A stretch of 40,347 nt of DNA from Sphingomonadales bacterium (GTDB lineage: Bacteria; Pseudomonadota; Alphaproteobacteria; Sphingomonadales; Sphingomonadaceae). How positions within the stretch are numbered: position 1 is the stretch's first letter; each line of letters opens with the position of its first letter. The notes below the pieces were generated by a model. That model was not told the origin of the DNA, made no database searches, and saw nothing but the letters and a program-made list of their open reading frames with translations. The position numbers and the translations under genes are program-made. The DNA lies in contig SEFZ01000038.1 in assembly GCA_004173185.1 (NCBI GenBank), positions 1-40,347 on the forward strand. The letters run 5' to 3'. Below are positions 7,088 to 16,128 of the stretch, piece by piece.

Positions 7088-8655
7088 CCCATCCCGAATG
7101 GTGGAAATCCGCCACGATCTACCAGATCTACCCCCGCTCGTTTCAGGACTCGAACGGCGACGGCATCGGCGATCTGCGCGGCATCGAGTCACGTCTCGAC
7201 GACCTTAAAGCACTCGGCGTCGACGCGATCTGGATCTCGCCGATCTTCCCCTCGCCCATGGCCGACTTCGGCTATGACGTAGCCGATTATTGCGGGATCG
7301 ATCCCCGCTTCGGCACGCTCGAAGACTTCGATTCGCTCCTCAAAGCCGCGCACGATCGTGGGCTGAAACTGCTCCTCGATCTTGTCCCCAATCACACCTC
7401 GGACGAGCATCCCTGGTTCAAGGAAAGCCGCAGTTCGCGCGATAATCCCAAGCGCGACTGGTATCTTTGGCGCGATCCCAAGCCGGACGGCTCACCCCCC
7501 AATAACTGGATCAGCGATTTCGGCGGCAGCGCGTGGGAATATGACGCGCAGACCGGCCAATATTATTACCACGCTTTCCTCAAACAGCAGCCCGACCTCA
7601 ACTGGCGCAATCCGGACGTTCGCGCCGCGATGATGCAGGTGCTGCGCTTCTGGTTCGCGCGCGGCATCGACGGTTTCCGGATCGACGTGCTGTGGCACAT
7701 GATCAAACACGCGGATTTCCCCGATAATCCGAAGAATGCGGAATGGCGCGAAGGCTGGCCCGAATACGCCACCGTCCACCAGCTCCACTCGACCGACCAG
7801 CCCGAAGTCCACGATATCGCCGGCGAAATGCGCGCCATCGCCGACGAATATGGCGCCCGCGTCCTGATCGGCGAAATCTATCTGCCGGTGCCCAAACTCG
7901 TCACTTATTACGGCACGCCCGAAGCGCCCGGCGTGCATCTTCCTTTCAATTTCCAGCTGATCGCCGCCGATTGGGACGCCCGCAGCATCGCGCGCAAGAT
8001 CGAGCGCTATGAGGGCGCATTGCCCGAGGGCGGCTGGCCCAATTGGGTGCTCGGCAATCACGATCGCCCGCGCATCGCCACCAAGGTCGGAGCCGAGCAG
8101 GCCCGCGTCGCGATGATGCTGCTCCTTACGCTCCGCGGCACGCCTACGATGTATTATGGCGACGAACTCGGCATGGAAGACGTGCCGATCCCGGCGCATC
8201 TCGTGCAGGACCCGCGCGAACTCAACGAACCCGGCATCGGCATGGGCCGCGATCCGGTGCGCACCCCGATGGCGTGGGACGCCAGCATTAATGCGGGCTT
8301 CTCCAGCGCCGAGCCGTGGCTCCCGCTCCACGCAGATTGGTCGGCCCGCAACATGGCCGCGCAACAGGGCGATCCCGGTTCGATGTGGCGCTTCACGCAA
8401 AAGCTGCTCGCACTCCGCCACCAGCACCCGGCGCTCGCCATCGGCGACTATGCCGGCGTCGAAGCGATCGGCGACGTCCTGGCTTATGAACGCCGCTCGG
8501 GCGACGAACGCTTGCTGGTCGTGCTCAATCTCGGCGGCACCGCGCAGAGCTTCGCCATCCCCGAATGGGCCGAAGGGCTTTCCGTCCTCGCCTCCGCGCA
8601 AGGCGGCCAAGACCCCGCGATCCTCGGCCCCAACGAAGGCTATATCCTGGCATGA
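7084..8655 (+). CDS. GH13 alpha-glucosidase family enzyme
   Basis: A 523-residue cytoplasmic GH13 enzyme. Conserved regions in order: WWKSATIYQIYPRSFQDSNGDGIGDL at the N-terminus, DLVPNHTSDEHPWF (region I), GFRIDVLW with the nucleophile Asp (region II), LIGEIYLP with the acid-base Glu (region III) and GNHDRPR with the third Asp (region IV). The set matches alpha-glucosidase or oligo-1,6-glucosidase-type members that act on short alpha-glucosides; transglycosylating or phosphorylase relatives cannot be excluded. Start is GTG with AAGGAG at 7070-7075, eight bases upstream, and overlaps the stop of GH130. It also overlaps the start of the GT4 gene (ATGA), so all three are translated as one tightly linked operon. 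Confidence 0.9.
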   Translation: MTHPEWWKSATIYQIYPRSFQDSNGDGIGDLRGIESRLDDLKALGVDAIWISPIFPSPMADFGYDVADYCGIDPRFGTLEDFDSLLKAAHDRGLKLLLDLVPNHTSDEHPWFKESRSSRDNPKRDWYLWRDPKPDGSPPNNWISDFGGSAWEYDAQTGQYYYHAFLKQQPDLNWRNPDVRAAMMQVLRFWFARGIDGFRIDVLWHMIKHADFPDNPKNAEWREGWPEYATVHQLHSTDQPEVHDIAGEMRAIADEYGARVLIGEIYLPVPKLVTYYGTPEAPGVHLPFNFQLIAADWDARSIARKIERYEGALPEGGWPNWVLGNHDRPRIATKVGAEQARVAMMLLLTLRGTPTMYYGDELGMEDVPIPAHLVQDPRELNEPGIGMGRDPVRTPMAWDASINAGFSSAEPWLPLHADWSARNMAAQQGDPGSMWRFTQKLLALRHQHPALAIGDYAGVEAIGDVLAYERRSGDERLLVVLNLGGTAQSFAIPEWAEGLSVLASAQGGQDPAILGPNEGYILA

Positions 8656-9659
8656 AAATCGCGATGCTCGCCCCGATCGCGTGGCGTACCCCGCCGCGTC
8701 ACTACGGCCCATGGGAGCTGGTAACGAGCCTGCTGACCGAAGCGCTGGTCGCGCGCGGCGTGGACGTCACGCTCTTCGCCACGCAGGATTCGCTGACCAG
8801 CGCCACGCTCGCGGGCGTGGTCCCGGCAGGCTATGCCGAAGACCCGCGTGTCGACGCCAAGGTCTGGGAAATGGCCCATCTCGCGCATGTCTTCGAGCGG
8901 GCGGGCGCGTTCGACATCATCCACAATCAGGCCGATTTCCCCGCCCACGCCTTTGCCGGACTGGTTACCACCCCGATGGTCACCACCATCCACGGCTTCT
9001 CGTCGGATCGCATTTTGCCGATGTATAAGCCGTACGAAGACCGCGTGCACTTTGTGGCGATCAGTGATGCGGATCGCCATCCGAGCCTGAAATACGCCGC
9101 GACGATCCATCACGGCATTCGCCTCGATGAATTCCCGTTCGTGGACGACGGCGGCGAGGATCTGCTCTTCTTCGGCCGCATGCACCCTGACAAGGGCGCA
9201 GCCGAAGCGATCCTGGTCGCCCAAGCCACCGGCCGCCGCCTGAACCTTTACGGCATCGTTCAGGATTCCGGTTATTTCGACCGCGAAGTGGCCCCCCATC
9301 TCAACGAGCAGATCGTCTATCACGGCCCTGTCGGCGGTGAGGCCCGGCTCAACGCGCTCGGCAACGCGCAGGCACTGCTCCACCTCATCAATTTCGACGA
9401 ACCCTTTGGACTCTCGGTGATCGAAGCCATGGCCTGTGGCACGCCCGTCATCGCAATCAATCGCGGCAGCATGCCCGAACTGATTGACCACGGCGTAACC
9501 GGGATGCTGGTCGATTCGGTGGGCGAAGCAATTACCGCTTTGGGCACCATCCACGCCATCGATCGCGACGCCGCCCGCCGCGCAGTCGAAGCGCGATTCT
9601 CGGTCGAAGCGATGGCCGACAAATATATCGCGCTCTACCGCCGCATCCTCGCCCGCTGA
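8652..9659 (+). CDS. Family 4 glycosyltransferase
   Basis: A 335-residue GT-B fold glycosyltransferase. The N-terminal acceptor domain begins MKIAMLAPIAWRTPPRHYGPWE. The C-terminal half carries the nucleotide-sugar domain (DLLFFGRMHPDKG) and the retaining EX7E motif in EPFGLSVIEAMACGTPVIA. GT4 enzymes transfer sugar from a nucleotide donor with retention of configuration. No membrane segment or signal is seen, so the product is made in the cytoplasm. It is the third gene of the overlapping operon with GH130 and GH13. A synthase placed with two degrading enzymes fits turnover of a small soluble glycoside, but donor and acceptor cannot be deduced. Confidence 0.88.
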   Translation: MKIAMLAPIAWRTPPRHYGPWELVTSLLTEALVARGVDVTLFATQDSLTSATLAGVVPAGYAEDPRVDAKVWEMAHLAHVFERAGAFDIIHNQADFPAHAFAGLVTTPMVTTIHGFSSDRILPMYKPYEDRVHFVAISDADRHPSLKYAATIHHGIRLDEFPFVDDGGEDLLFFGRMHPDKGAAEAILVAQATGRRLNLYGIVQDSGYFDREVAPHLNEQIVYHGPVGGEARLNALGNAQALLHLINFDEPFGLSVIEAMACGTPVIAINRGSMPELIDHGVTGMLVDSVGEAITALGTIHAIDRDAARRAVEARFSVEAMADKYIALYRRILAR

Positions 9660-9690
9660 ACCATTCGCCGTCCCGAGCGGTTATTCCCCC

Positions 9691-10575
9691 ATGCTCAACC
9701 GTATAACCGACGCCGCAGGCAATCTGATGCAGCCCCCGCCGGGCATGGCGTTCGACTTTTCCGAGCCGCGCGGCGAACCCGCTTTGGTCCCCGCCAATTC
9801 GGTATCATGGCGGATTTTCAAGAACCCGGTGTCGCTGTTCGTCGGCGGCGTGGCCGCAGTGATCCTCGAACTCGCCGAGCCTTCGGTGCGCTCGGGCGTG
9901 TGGGAGCATAGCTCGTTCCGCAAGGACGCCGCGATGCGCCTGCGCCGCACTGGGTTTGCCGCGATGATGACCGTCTACGGCCCGCGCAGCGCCGCCGAGC
10001 GGATGATCGCGCATGTCGTGCAGATGCATCAGCGGGTGCAGGGCCAGACGCCCGACGGCACCGAATATCACGCCAACGATCCCCGTTTGCTCGATTGGGT
10101 ACAGGCCACCGCGTCGTTCGGGTTCATCCATGCCTATCACCGCTTCGCCCGCCCGCTCAGCCGCGAACAAAGATCGCGGGCTTTCGCCGAAGGCGCACAG
10201 GCGGCGCGGCTATATGGCGCAACCGGCGCGCCGCAATCGCTGGAGGCATGGGAGACGATGCTCGAGGATATGCGCGACACGCTCGAACCCTCGCCGATCG
10301 TCCGCGAGTTCCTCGATCTGGTCGGCAAGGCCGATGTGTTGCCCCGTCCGCTCCGCCCGCTTCAGCGCCTGATGGTCCGCGCCGCAGTCGAGATCACGCC
10401 GCCTTGGGTGCGCGAGCGGCTGGGGCTTGCGGGCAAAAGCGAGGGCCTGTCGCGCCCCGAACGGGCGCTGGTCCGCATGATGGCGCGCATGGCCGAACGC
10501 GTGCCGCTGCGCACCGCACCGCCTGCACAGGCATCGTTGCGCATGGGTCTCCCGGCGAACGCGCTTTACGCCTGA
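9691..10575 (+). CDS. MpaB-family oxygenase (DUF2236)
   Basis: A 294-residue member of the MpaB/rubber-oxygenase-like DUF2236 family. Family features are the RRTGFAAMMTVYGP block (about residues 90-103), the His-containing AHVVQMHQRVQG, and DPRLLDWVQATASFGFIHAYHRF, where conserved histidines are thought to bind haem or another metal centre. Characterised relatives include the mycophenolic-acid oxygenase MpaB and latex-clearing proteins; most bacterial members have no known substrate. The gene begins 31 bases after the GT4 gene on the same strand and could be a fourth member of that transcript. It is followed by a short hairpin and converges with smc. Confidence 0.85.
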   Translation: MLNRITDAAGNLMQPPPGMAFDFSEPRGEPALVPANSVSWRIFKNPVSLFVGGVAAVILELAEPSVRSGVWEHSSFRKDAAMRLRRTGFAAMMTVYGPRSAAERMIAHVVQMHQRVQGQTPDGTEYHANDPRLLDWVQATASFGFIHAYHRFARPLSREQRSRAFAEGAQAARLYGATGAPQSLEAWETMLEDMRDTLEPSPIVREFLDLVGKADVLPRPLRPLQRLMVRAAVEITPPWVRERLGLAGKSEGLSRPERALVRMMARMAERVPLRTAPPAQASLRMGLPANALYA

Positions 10576-10593
10576 GGCGGCGCGCTTATTGCC

Positions 10594-10614
10594 ACCCGCT
10601 CACCCTGAGCGGGT
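10594..10614. terminator. Short GC-rich hairpin between converging genes
   Basis: Arms ACCCGCTCA (10594-10602) and TGAGCGGGT (10606-10614) form a nine-base stem with a three-base loop in the 51-base gap between the MpaB-family gene and smc, which face each other. Only three T bases follow on the plus strand, and on the minus strand the U-run is missing, so this is a weak or bidirectional terminator by position and shape only. Confidence 0.5.
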
Positions 10615-10626
10615 TTAGGTCTCCGG

Positions 10627-13600
10627 TTATTCCGCCGCGATCAAATTCTCGGCCCCGCCGAGATCGACCGACACCAACCGGCTGACCCCGCGCTCGACCA
10701 TCGTCACGCCGAACAATCGGTGCATACGGCTCATCGTCGCGGCATTGTGGGTGACGATCAGATAACGCGTCGCGGTCTCGCGGGTCATCGCTTCCAGCAG
10801 ATCGCAGAAGCGCTCGATATTGGCATCGTCCAATGGCGCATCGACTTCGTCGAGCACGCAGATTGGTGCGGGGTTGGTCAGGAACAGGGCAAAGATCAGC
10901 GCGACTGCCGTCAGCGCCTGCTCGCCGCCCGAAAGCAATGTCAGCGATTGCAGCTTCTTGCCCGGCGGCTGCGCCATGATCTCAAGCCCCGCCTCGAGCG
11001 GGTCGTCCGAATCGACCAGCTCCAAATGCGCCTGCCCGCCGTTGAATAACGTGCTGAACAGCCGCCGGAAATGCACATCGACCGCTTCGAACGCCGCGAG
11101 CAGCCGCTGGCGGCCCTCGCGATTGAGCGTGCCGATGCTGCCGCGCAGCCGGTTCACCGCCTGGGCGAGTTCGTCGCGTTCCTGGGCATTGGTGGTGAAC
11201 GCGGCTTCCAGTTCGGCCAACTCGCTCTCGGCGACCAGATTGACCGGCCCGATCCGCTCGCGTTCGGCGCTGAGGCGTTCGTGCGCCGCGGATTCGTCCT
11301 GCGGGGTCTTTACCGTCTCCGAATCGAAGCCGGCTTTCTGTGGCAATAAGGGGGGCGGGCATTCGAAGCGCTCACCCGAAAGCCGCCCCATCTCGATCCG
11401 CCGCGCTTCCTGATTCTCGGCCCGGGCCAATGCCCCGGCGCGCTCCTCGCGCGCCTGCGCCAGCGCTTCGTTGGCGGCGCGTACTGCGCCCTCGGTTGCG
11501 CGCAATCCCCCCTCGGCAGCCTGTTCGGCGGCCTGCGCCGTCGAAGACTGACTGCGCGCCGCTTCGCTCTCGGCTTCGGCTGCGGACACCTTGGCATCGA
11601 GTTCGGCCGGTCGGGCAGCGATCCGCTCGCTTTCCTCGGCCAGGTCGGTGGCGCGCTTGTCCATCTCGGCACTGCGTCGGGCTGCTTCACCCGCGCGCGA
11701 TTTCCAGCTCTTGGCTTCCGCGCCGGCAGCGGCAAAGCGCTCGCGGGCCTGTGCGATCTCGCGTTCCAGCGTGCCGCGTTCGGCGCGTGCCGTGGCGGAT
11801 GCGGCGCGCTTGGCTTCGGCATCGGCGGAAAGCGCCGCCACCTTGTCGCGCGTCGCACTGCCATCGGGTAGCGCCGCCTTGGCCGCTTCGGCGCGCGCGC
11901 GCTCGGAGCCTGCCTCGTCCTGCTCGGCGGATACCCGCGCGCGGCGTTGCTCCAGATCGGTGCGCTGCGAATCGAGCCGTTCCAATTGGGCGGTGGCGCG
12001 ATCCTCGGCGCGGGTCGCGTCGCGCCCGGCATTCTCGGCATGCTCCAGCACGCGGCGGCAATCGCTCGCGGCACGCCGCGCCTCGGTGATCGATTCCTCG
12101 ATCCGGGCCAGTTCGGCATCGCAGCTATCGACTGCGCGCACCGCCGCCGGCCGCGCCTTTTCGATCACCGCCAGCCGGTTGATGTTCTGCAGCCGCTGCG
12201 CTGCCGCCGCGCCGCCCGATTTGGCGACATAGCCGTCCCAGCGCCGCAGCACGCCACCCAGGGTCACCAGCCTCTGTCCTACTGCAAGCGGCTGACCGTC
12301 ATCGCTTTCGGCGACCAATACTTGCGCCAGCCGTCGCGCGATCGCCCCGGGCGCGGCGACATGCCGGGCCAGCGGGGTCGTTCCGGCTGGTGCGCCCGGA
12401 TCGCCGGGTAGCGCCTCTGCGCCGGCCCAATAGCGTTCGGACGATGCATCCAGCCCCGCCTCCAGATCGTCGCCCAATGCTGCGGCCAGCGCGCGCTCAT
12501 AGCCGGCGTCGACCTTCAGCCTGTCGAGCAGCCGGTCCTTGTCGGAGGGGCGGGTTGCCTTGGCCAGCGCCTGCGCTTCGCTGTCGAGTTGGGCCAATTC
12601 GGCATGCGCCGATGCTCGTGCCGATTGCGCCCGGTTGCGTGCTTCCACGCCCGATCGCTCCTCGGCATCCGCCCGCGCCAGCCCGGTGCGGGCGCTCTCC
12701 GCCTGACGCAGCGCTTGCGCGCGCGCTTCGACGGCACGCGCTTTCTCCGTCTTGAGGGGCTCGGGGTCGCCCAGCGCGCGAAGCTCGGCTTCGATCCGGT
12801 CGCGGTCGCGGTTGCTGCGCTCGACGCGGGTGTGCGCCGCCGCCAGCGCCGCTTCGGCGACTCGCGTCTCGGCGGCTTCGCTGGCCTGCGCCGCCAACGC
12901 CTGGGCCAGCGCGACTTCGGCATCGCGCGCGGCGCGCTCGGCCTCGGCCAGTGCCGCGTCGAGCGTCGGCATCCTCGTGGTGGCAGCGGCGATACGCGTG
13001 TCGAGCGCCGTCTCTTCCTCGGCCAGCCGGGCCAGTGCTTCGGCGGCGTCGCGGGCCAATGCCCCCTCGCGCCCGCGATCCTCGGCCAGCCGCGTCTCGG
13101 CATCGCGTAACTCGCCGATGCGCCGCTCGACTGTCGCACGCTCGCTGCGCAGCGTTGCCAGCGCGTGCATCGCCTCGGTCGCCCGGTCGCGCACCGCCAG
13201 CGCGTCGGCGCGTGCCGATGCCAGCGTCCCGGCGGCGGCCTGCTGGACGCCCACTGCATCCTCATGCGCCTGTGTCCGTGCCGCGACGGTCGCTTGCGCA
13301 GCTTGTGCTTCCTTGCTTGCCGCATCCGCCGCCGCTGCCGCATCGCGCCAGCGTGCAAAGATCATCCGCCCTTCGGCAATGCGGATCCGGTCCGAAAGCT
13401 CGCGGTAGCGCTCGGCCTGCCGCGCTTGCCGCTTCAGCGCGGCGGCGCGCGCTTCCTGATCGCCGATAACTTCGTCGAGCCGGGTAAGGTTCGCCTCGGT
13501 CGCGCGCAATTTCTGCTCGGCATCCTTGCGGCGCACATGCAGCCCGGCGATCCCGGCGGCTTCCTCGAGCATCGCGCGGCGCTCGGCGGGCTTGGCCGAG

Positions 13601-14034
13601 ATGATCGATCCGATTCGCCCCTGGCTGACCAAGGCCGGCGAATGCGCGCCCGTCGCCGCATCGGCAAAAGCGAGGCCGACATCCTTGGCGCGCACGTCAC
13701 GCCCGTTGATCCGATAGGCAGAGCCTGCGCCGCGCTCGATCCGGCGGACGACTTCGAACTCGTCCTCCCCGCCCACCTGATCGGCGAGGATCGAGACTTC
13801 GGCGAAATCGCGCGCGGGCCGGGTCGCGGTCCCGGCGAAGATCACGTCTTCCATCCCCGCGCCGCGCATCGATTTGGCGCTATTCTCGCCCATCGCCCAG
13901 CGCAGCGCTTCGAGAAGGTTGGATTTGCCGCAGCCATTGGGGCCGACAATCCCGGTCAGCCCCGGCTCGATTCGCAGATCGGCTGGGTCGACGAAGCTTT
14001 TAAAGCCTGTCAGCCGCAGCCGCTTGATCTGCAT
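10627..14034 (-). CDS. smc: Chromosome segregation protein SMC
   Basis: An 1135-residue SMC ATPase. N-terminal Walker A GPNGCGKS is at residues 31-38. Long Ala/Arg/Glu-rich coiled-coil arms flank a hinge around residues 500-640. The C-terminal half-head carries the signature LLSGGEQALTAVAL and Walker B VLDEVDAPLDD. The protein folds back on itself, dimerises at the hinge and, with ScpA and ScpB (not in this window), compacts and helps separate replicated origins. Its length is normal. It is the last gene of a run that starts with the DUF721 gene, followed by two DsbA-like genes, with a 23-base gap before it. Confidence 0.96.
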   Translation of the reverse strand: MQIKRLRLTGFKSFVDPADLRIEPGLTGIVGPNGCGKSNLLEALRWAMGENSAKSMRGAGMEDVIFAGTATRPARDFAEVSILADQVGGEDEFEVVRRIERGAGSAYRINGRDVRAKDVGLAFADAATGAHSPALVSQGRIGSIISAKPAERRAMLEEAAGIAGLHVRRKDAEQKLRATEANLTRLDEVIGDQEARAAALKRQARQAERYRELSDRIRIAEGRMIFARWRDAAAAADAASKEAQAAQATVAARTQAHEDAVGVQQAAAGTLASARADALAVRDRATEAMHALATLRSERATVERRIGELRDAETRLAEDRGREGALARDAAEALARLAEEETALDTRIAAATTRMPTLDAALAEAERAARDAEVALAQALAAQASEAAETRVAEAALAAAHTRVERSNRDRDRIEAELRALGDPEPLKTEKARAVEARAQALRQAESARTGLARADAEERSGVEARNRAQSARASAHAELAQLDSEAQALAKATRPSDKDRLLDRLKVDAGYERALAAALGDDLEAGLDASSERYWAGAEALPGDPGAPAGTTPLARHVAAPGAIARRLAQVLVAESDDGQPLAVGQRLVTLGGVLRRWDGYVAKSGGAAAAQRLQNINRLAVIEKARPAAVRAVDSCDAELARIEESITEARRAASDCRRVLEHAENAGRDATRAEDRATAQLERLDSQRTDLEQRRARVSAEQDEAGSERARAEAAKAALPDGSATRDKVAALSADAEAKRAASATARAERGTLEREIAQARERFAAAGAEAKSWKSRAGEAARRSAEMDKRATDLAEESERIAARPAELDAKVSAAEAESEAARSQSSTAQAAEQAAEGGLRATEGAVRAANEALAQAREERAGALARAENQEARRIEMGRLSGERFECPPPLLPQKAGFDSETVKTPQDESAAHERLSAERERIGPVNLVAESELAELEAAFTTNAQERDELAQAVNRLRGSIGTLNREGRQRLLAAFEAVDVHFRRLFSTLFNGGQAHLELVDSDDPLEAGLEIMAQPPGKKLQSLTLLSGGEQALTAVALIFALFLTNPAPICVLDEVDAPLDDANIERFCDLLEAMTRETATRYLIVTHNAATMSRMHRLFGVTMVERGVSRLVSVDLGGAENLIAAE

Positions 14035-14057
14035 TTCGGGTCCTTACGCCCCCGGGC

Positions 14058-14798
14058 TCAGCGCGCGCCGGCTGCCTGCAACGCAGGCTCAACCTGCGCC
14101 CAGATCGCGGCTTCGACCTTCTTGCCATTGAGGAAGAAGCTCGGGGTGCCGGTCACGCCGCGATTGTTGGTCGCGTCGGCAAAGACGTCGGCGATGCTCT
14201 TGATCGTCGCCTGATCGTTCAGGCACTGGCGCGCCTTGGCTTCGGGCACGCCGCGCTGCTTGACGAACTCGATCATGCCGGCGGCATCGGCAATCGCTAC
14301 TGCTACCTGTGCCGGGGTCATGTTCTGGAACTGCTGGGTGAGCTGCGGCGGCATTGCCTGCATCCGCTCGCCAAACTCCTGCTGTGCGCCAAAGAGCTGA
14401 TCGAGCATCGGGAAGAAGCCCGCGGTGCCGACGCACTGGTTGAGCAGCGCCAGCGCCAGATCGGGCGCGCCGTGCAGCGGGTAATCGCGGAATTCGTAGC
14501 TGACCTTGCCGGTCGAGATATATTTGGTGCGCAGCGGCTCCATGCCCTCCGCGGCGAAGCGGCCACAGGTCGGGCAGGTGCGCGAACCATATTCGACCAG
14601 CTTGAGCGCAGCGTTCGGATTACCCTGAACAAAGCCGCCCTCAGGCGTCTTGTTGACGACATCGACCCAGGCCTGATTGGCGGGGGCGGGAGCTGCCGCG
14701 ACATCGGTGGCCGAGATGATCGGGGTCGAGCTGTTGGTCTCTCCACCGCCGCATGCGGCAAGCGCGAGCAGCGAGGTCAGGGCAAGGGCGAAACGCAT
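14058..14798 (-). CDS. DsbA-like thioredoxin-fold lipoprotein
   Basis: A 246-residue protein with a lipoprotein signal (lipobox LAAC, Cys16) followed by a low-complexity linker. A DsbA-type thioredoxin domain has active-site CPTC at residues 75-78 and the cis-Pro loop GVTGTPSFFLNG near the C-terminus. A helical insertion lies between them. Such proteins introduce or rearrange disulphides in periplasmic proteins; the CPTC pair and lipid anchor suggest a membrane-tethered oxidase or isomerase. It is a clear paralogue of the next gene upstream, sharing the TPEGG-QGNPNA-LVEYG-RTCP-C pattern, so the pair comes from a tandem duplication. Partner proteins are unknown. Confidence 0.9.
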   Translation of the reverse strand: MRFALALTSLLALAACGGGETNSSTPIISATDVAAAPAPANQAWVDVVNKTPEGGFVQGNPNAALKLVEYGSRTCPTCGRFAAEGMEPLRTKYISTGKVSYEFRDYPLHGAPDLALALLNQCVGTAGFFPMLDQLFGAQQEFGERMQAMPPQLTQQFQNMTPAQVAVAIADAAGMIEFVKQRGVPEAKARQCLNDQATIKSIADVFADATNNRGVTGTPSFFLNGKKVEAAIWAQVEPALQAAGAR

Positions 14799-14827
14799 GA
14801 GGTCTTCTCCAGGTTTTGATTCTGTAT

Positions 14828-15559
14828 TCAGCCGATGGCGGCGATGAGCAAGGGTTCGAGCGCCCCCCAGTCATGCGGCTCGACCAGTTGGTCGTTGATC
14901 AGGAAGCTCGGGGTGCCGTGCACGCCCAGTTTCTCGCCGTCCTGTGACGTCTTGTTTATCGCGATCAGCAACTTCTCGTCGGCAAGACAGACCCGCGCCT
15001 TGGCGTCGGGCAGGCCTTGTTGCTTGCTAAACTCCAGCCAGCCGAGCGCTTCGGCATAGGCTCCGGCGATCTGGTTTTCGGGAAGCGAAAGGATCGCGTC
15101 GCGACGCGCCTTGTCCTGCTCCAGCGCCTTGAGGCGGCCACTGGCGGCGGTCTGCGCGGCAAACATCGCGTCGAGAACCGGGAAGAAGCGCTCGTTCGCC
15201 ATGCATTGGTTGACCACGGCCGCGATCATATCGGGCGCGCCATGGATCAGAAAATCGCGGAATTCGTAGCTGACCTTGCCGCTCGCGATATATTTGGCGC
15301 GCAACGGCGGCATCGCCTCCTCGGCGAAACGCGCGCAGCTGGGGCAGGTGCGCGCGCCATATTCGACCAATTTGACCTTGGCATTGGGATTGCCCTGGCG
15401 AACCCCGCCCTCGGGCGTGCGCACGACCACGTTCACCCAGCGTGTCGGGGCGGGCTTGGCGACGGTCTTCGCCTTGGCAACCGGGCGCTTCTGGGCCGCA
15501 GCGGGCGTGGCCATGCCGGTCATCAGCAAGCAGGCGGCGAACAGGCCGAGGATGCGCAT
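14828..15559 (-). CDS. DsbA-like thioredoxin-fold periplasmic protein
   Basis: A 243-residue paralogue of the adjacent lipoprotein. It has a classical signal peptide (cleavage likely after ATPAAA, about residue 22) instead of a lipobox. A Lys/Pro/Ala linker follows, then the active site CPSC at residues 72-75 and the cis-Pro loop GVHGTPSFLIND. It should work as a soluble periplasmic thiol oxidoreductase. Its start overlaps the stop of the DUF721 gene by one base (TGATG), which ties its translation to a cytoplasmic replication factor. The difference in anchoring and in the CPxC dipeptide suggests the two copies have split roles. Confidence 0.9.
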   Translation of the reverse strand: MRILGLFAACLLMTGMATPAAAQKRPVAKAKTVAKPAPTRWVNVVVRTPEGGVRQGNPNAKVKLVEYGARTCPSCARFAEEAMPPLRAKYIASGKVSYEFRDFLIHGAPDMIAAVVNQCMANERFFPVLDAMFAAQTAASGRLKALEQDKARRDAILSLPENQIAGAYAEALGWLEFSKQQGLPDAKARVCLADEKLLIAINKTSQDGEKLGVHGTPSFLINDQLVEPHDWGALEPLLIAAIG

Positions 15560-16101
15560 CAGTCTATCTTTCCGATCTTGGGTTTCTGGTCGTTCGCCAG
15601 CACGCCGGCGGCAAGCGCTTCGAGCACGTTCTTTAGCTCGGGATCGGCAATGCCGCGCAGGCTGGCGCTAATCTCTTCGGTCAGCGGCTTGAGGCTGGGC
15701 GGCGGCACTGGCTTGTCGAGTTTCTTCACTTCGCCATGCCGGATCGAGAGCCGCGCAACGGCGGTATAGCCAAAGAAGCGGTTCACCCGCTCGACGATCT
15801 CCGGGGCGATATGCTGCATCATCGGGGCATGCGCGCCGCCCACCACCAGCGTCAGCACGCCCTCGGCTCGCTGCCCTTGGGGAAAGCGGATCGATTCGGG
15901 GGTGGAGACGCGGGCATAGCGCTCGCCGACAATCTCGGCCCAGCGGCTGACGATCGAATGCTGGACGAAGCCGAACTTGCGAAACGCGGCGCGGCCGACA
16001 TCGGGCAGCAGCTCGGATACGGCGCGGGCGCGCATTGCGCGCGGTGGCGGCGTCGGCGCGGGCTTGGGCTGCCGGATCGTGGTGCGCGGGGGCTTCGTCA
16101 T
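15559..16101 (-). CDS. DUF721 protein, DciA-like replicative helicase loader
   Basis: A 180-residue protein with a proline-rich basic N-terminus (MTKPPRTTIRQPKPAPTPPP) and a DUF721 domain. Typical blocks are FGFVQHSIVSRWAEIVGERYARVSTPESIRF and LTLVVGGAHAPMMQHIAPEIVERVNRFFGY. DUF721 proteins are now known as DciA, which loads the DnaB helicase in bacteria without DnaC or DnaI. The assignment rests on the family, not on a test here. The start MTKPP is preferred over an upstream in-frame ATG that would overlap the divergent mutY start. It heads a minus-strand run with two thioredoxin-like genes and smc, joined by a one-base overlap to the first. Confidence 0.85.
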   Translation of the reverse strand: MTKPPRTTIRQPKPAPTPPPRAMRARAVSELLPDVGRAAFRKFGFVQHSIVSRWAEIVGERYARVSTPESIRFPQGQRAEGVLTLVVGGAHAPMMQHIAPEIVERVNRFFGYTAVARLSIRHGEVKKLDKPVPPPSLKPLTEEISASLRGIADPELKNVLEALAAGVLANDQKPKIGKID

Positions 16102-16128
16102 TCGCAAACAGCCATGCCATAGGGGCCT

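Noticed and set aside
7492..8712. A 406-residue minus-strand open frame
   Set aside because: It is antisense to the GH13 gene with its four conserved regions intact, so it is a shadow.
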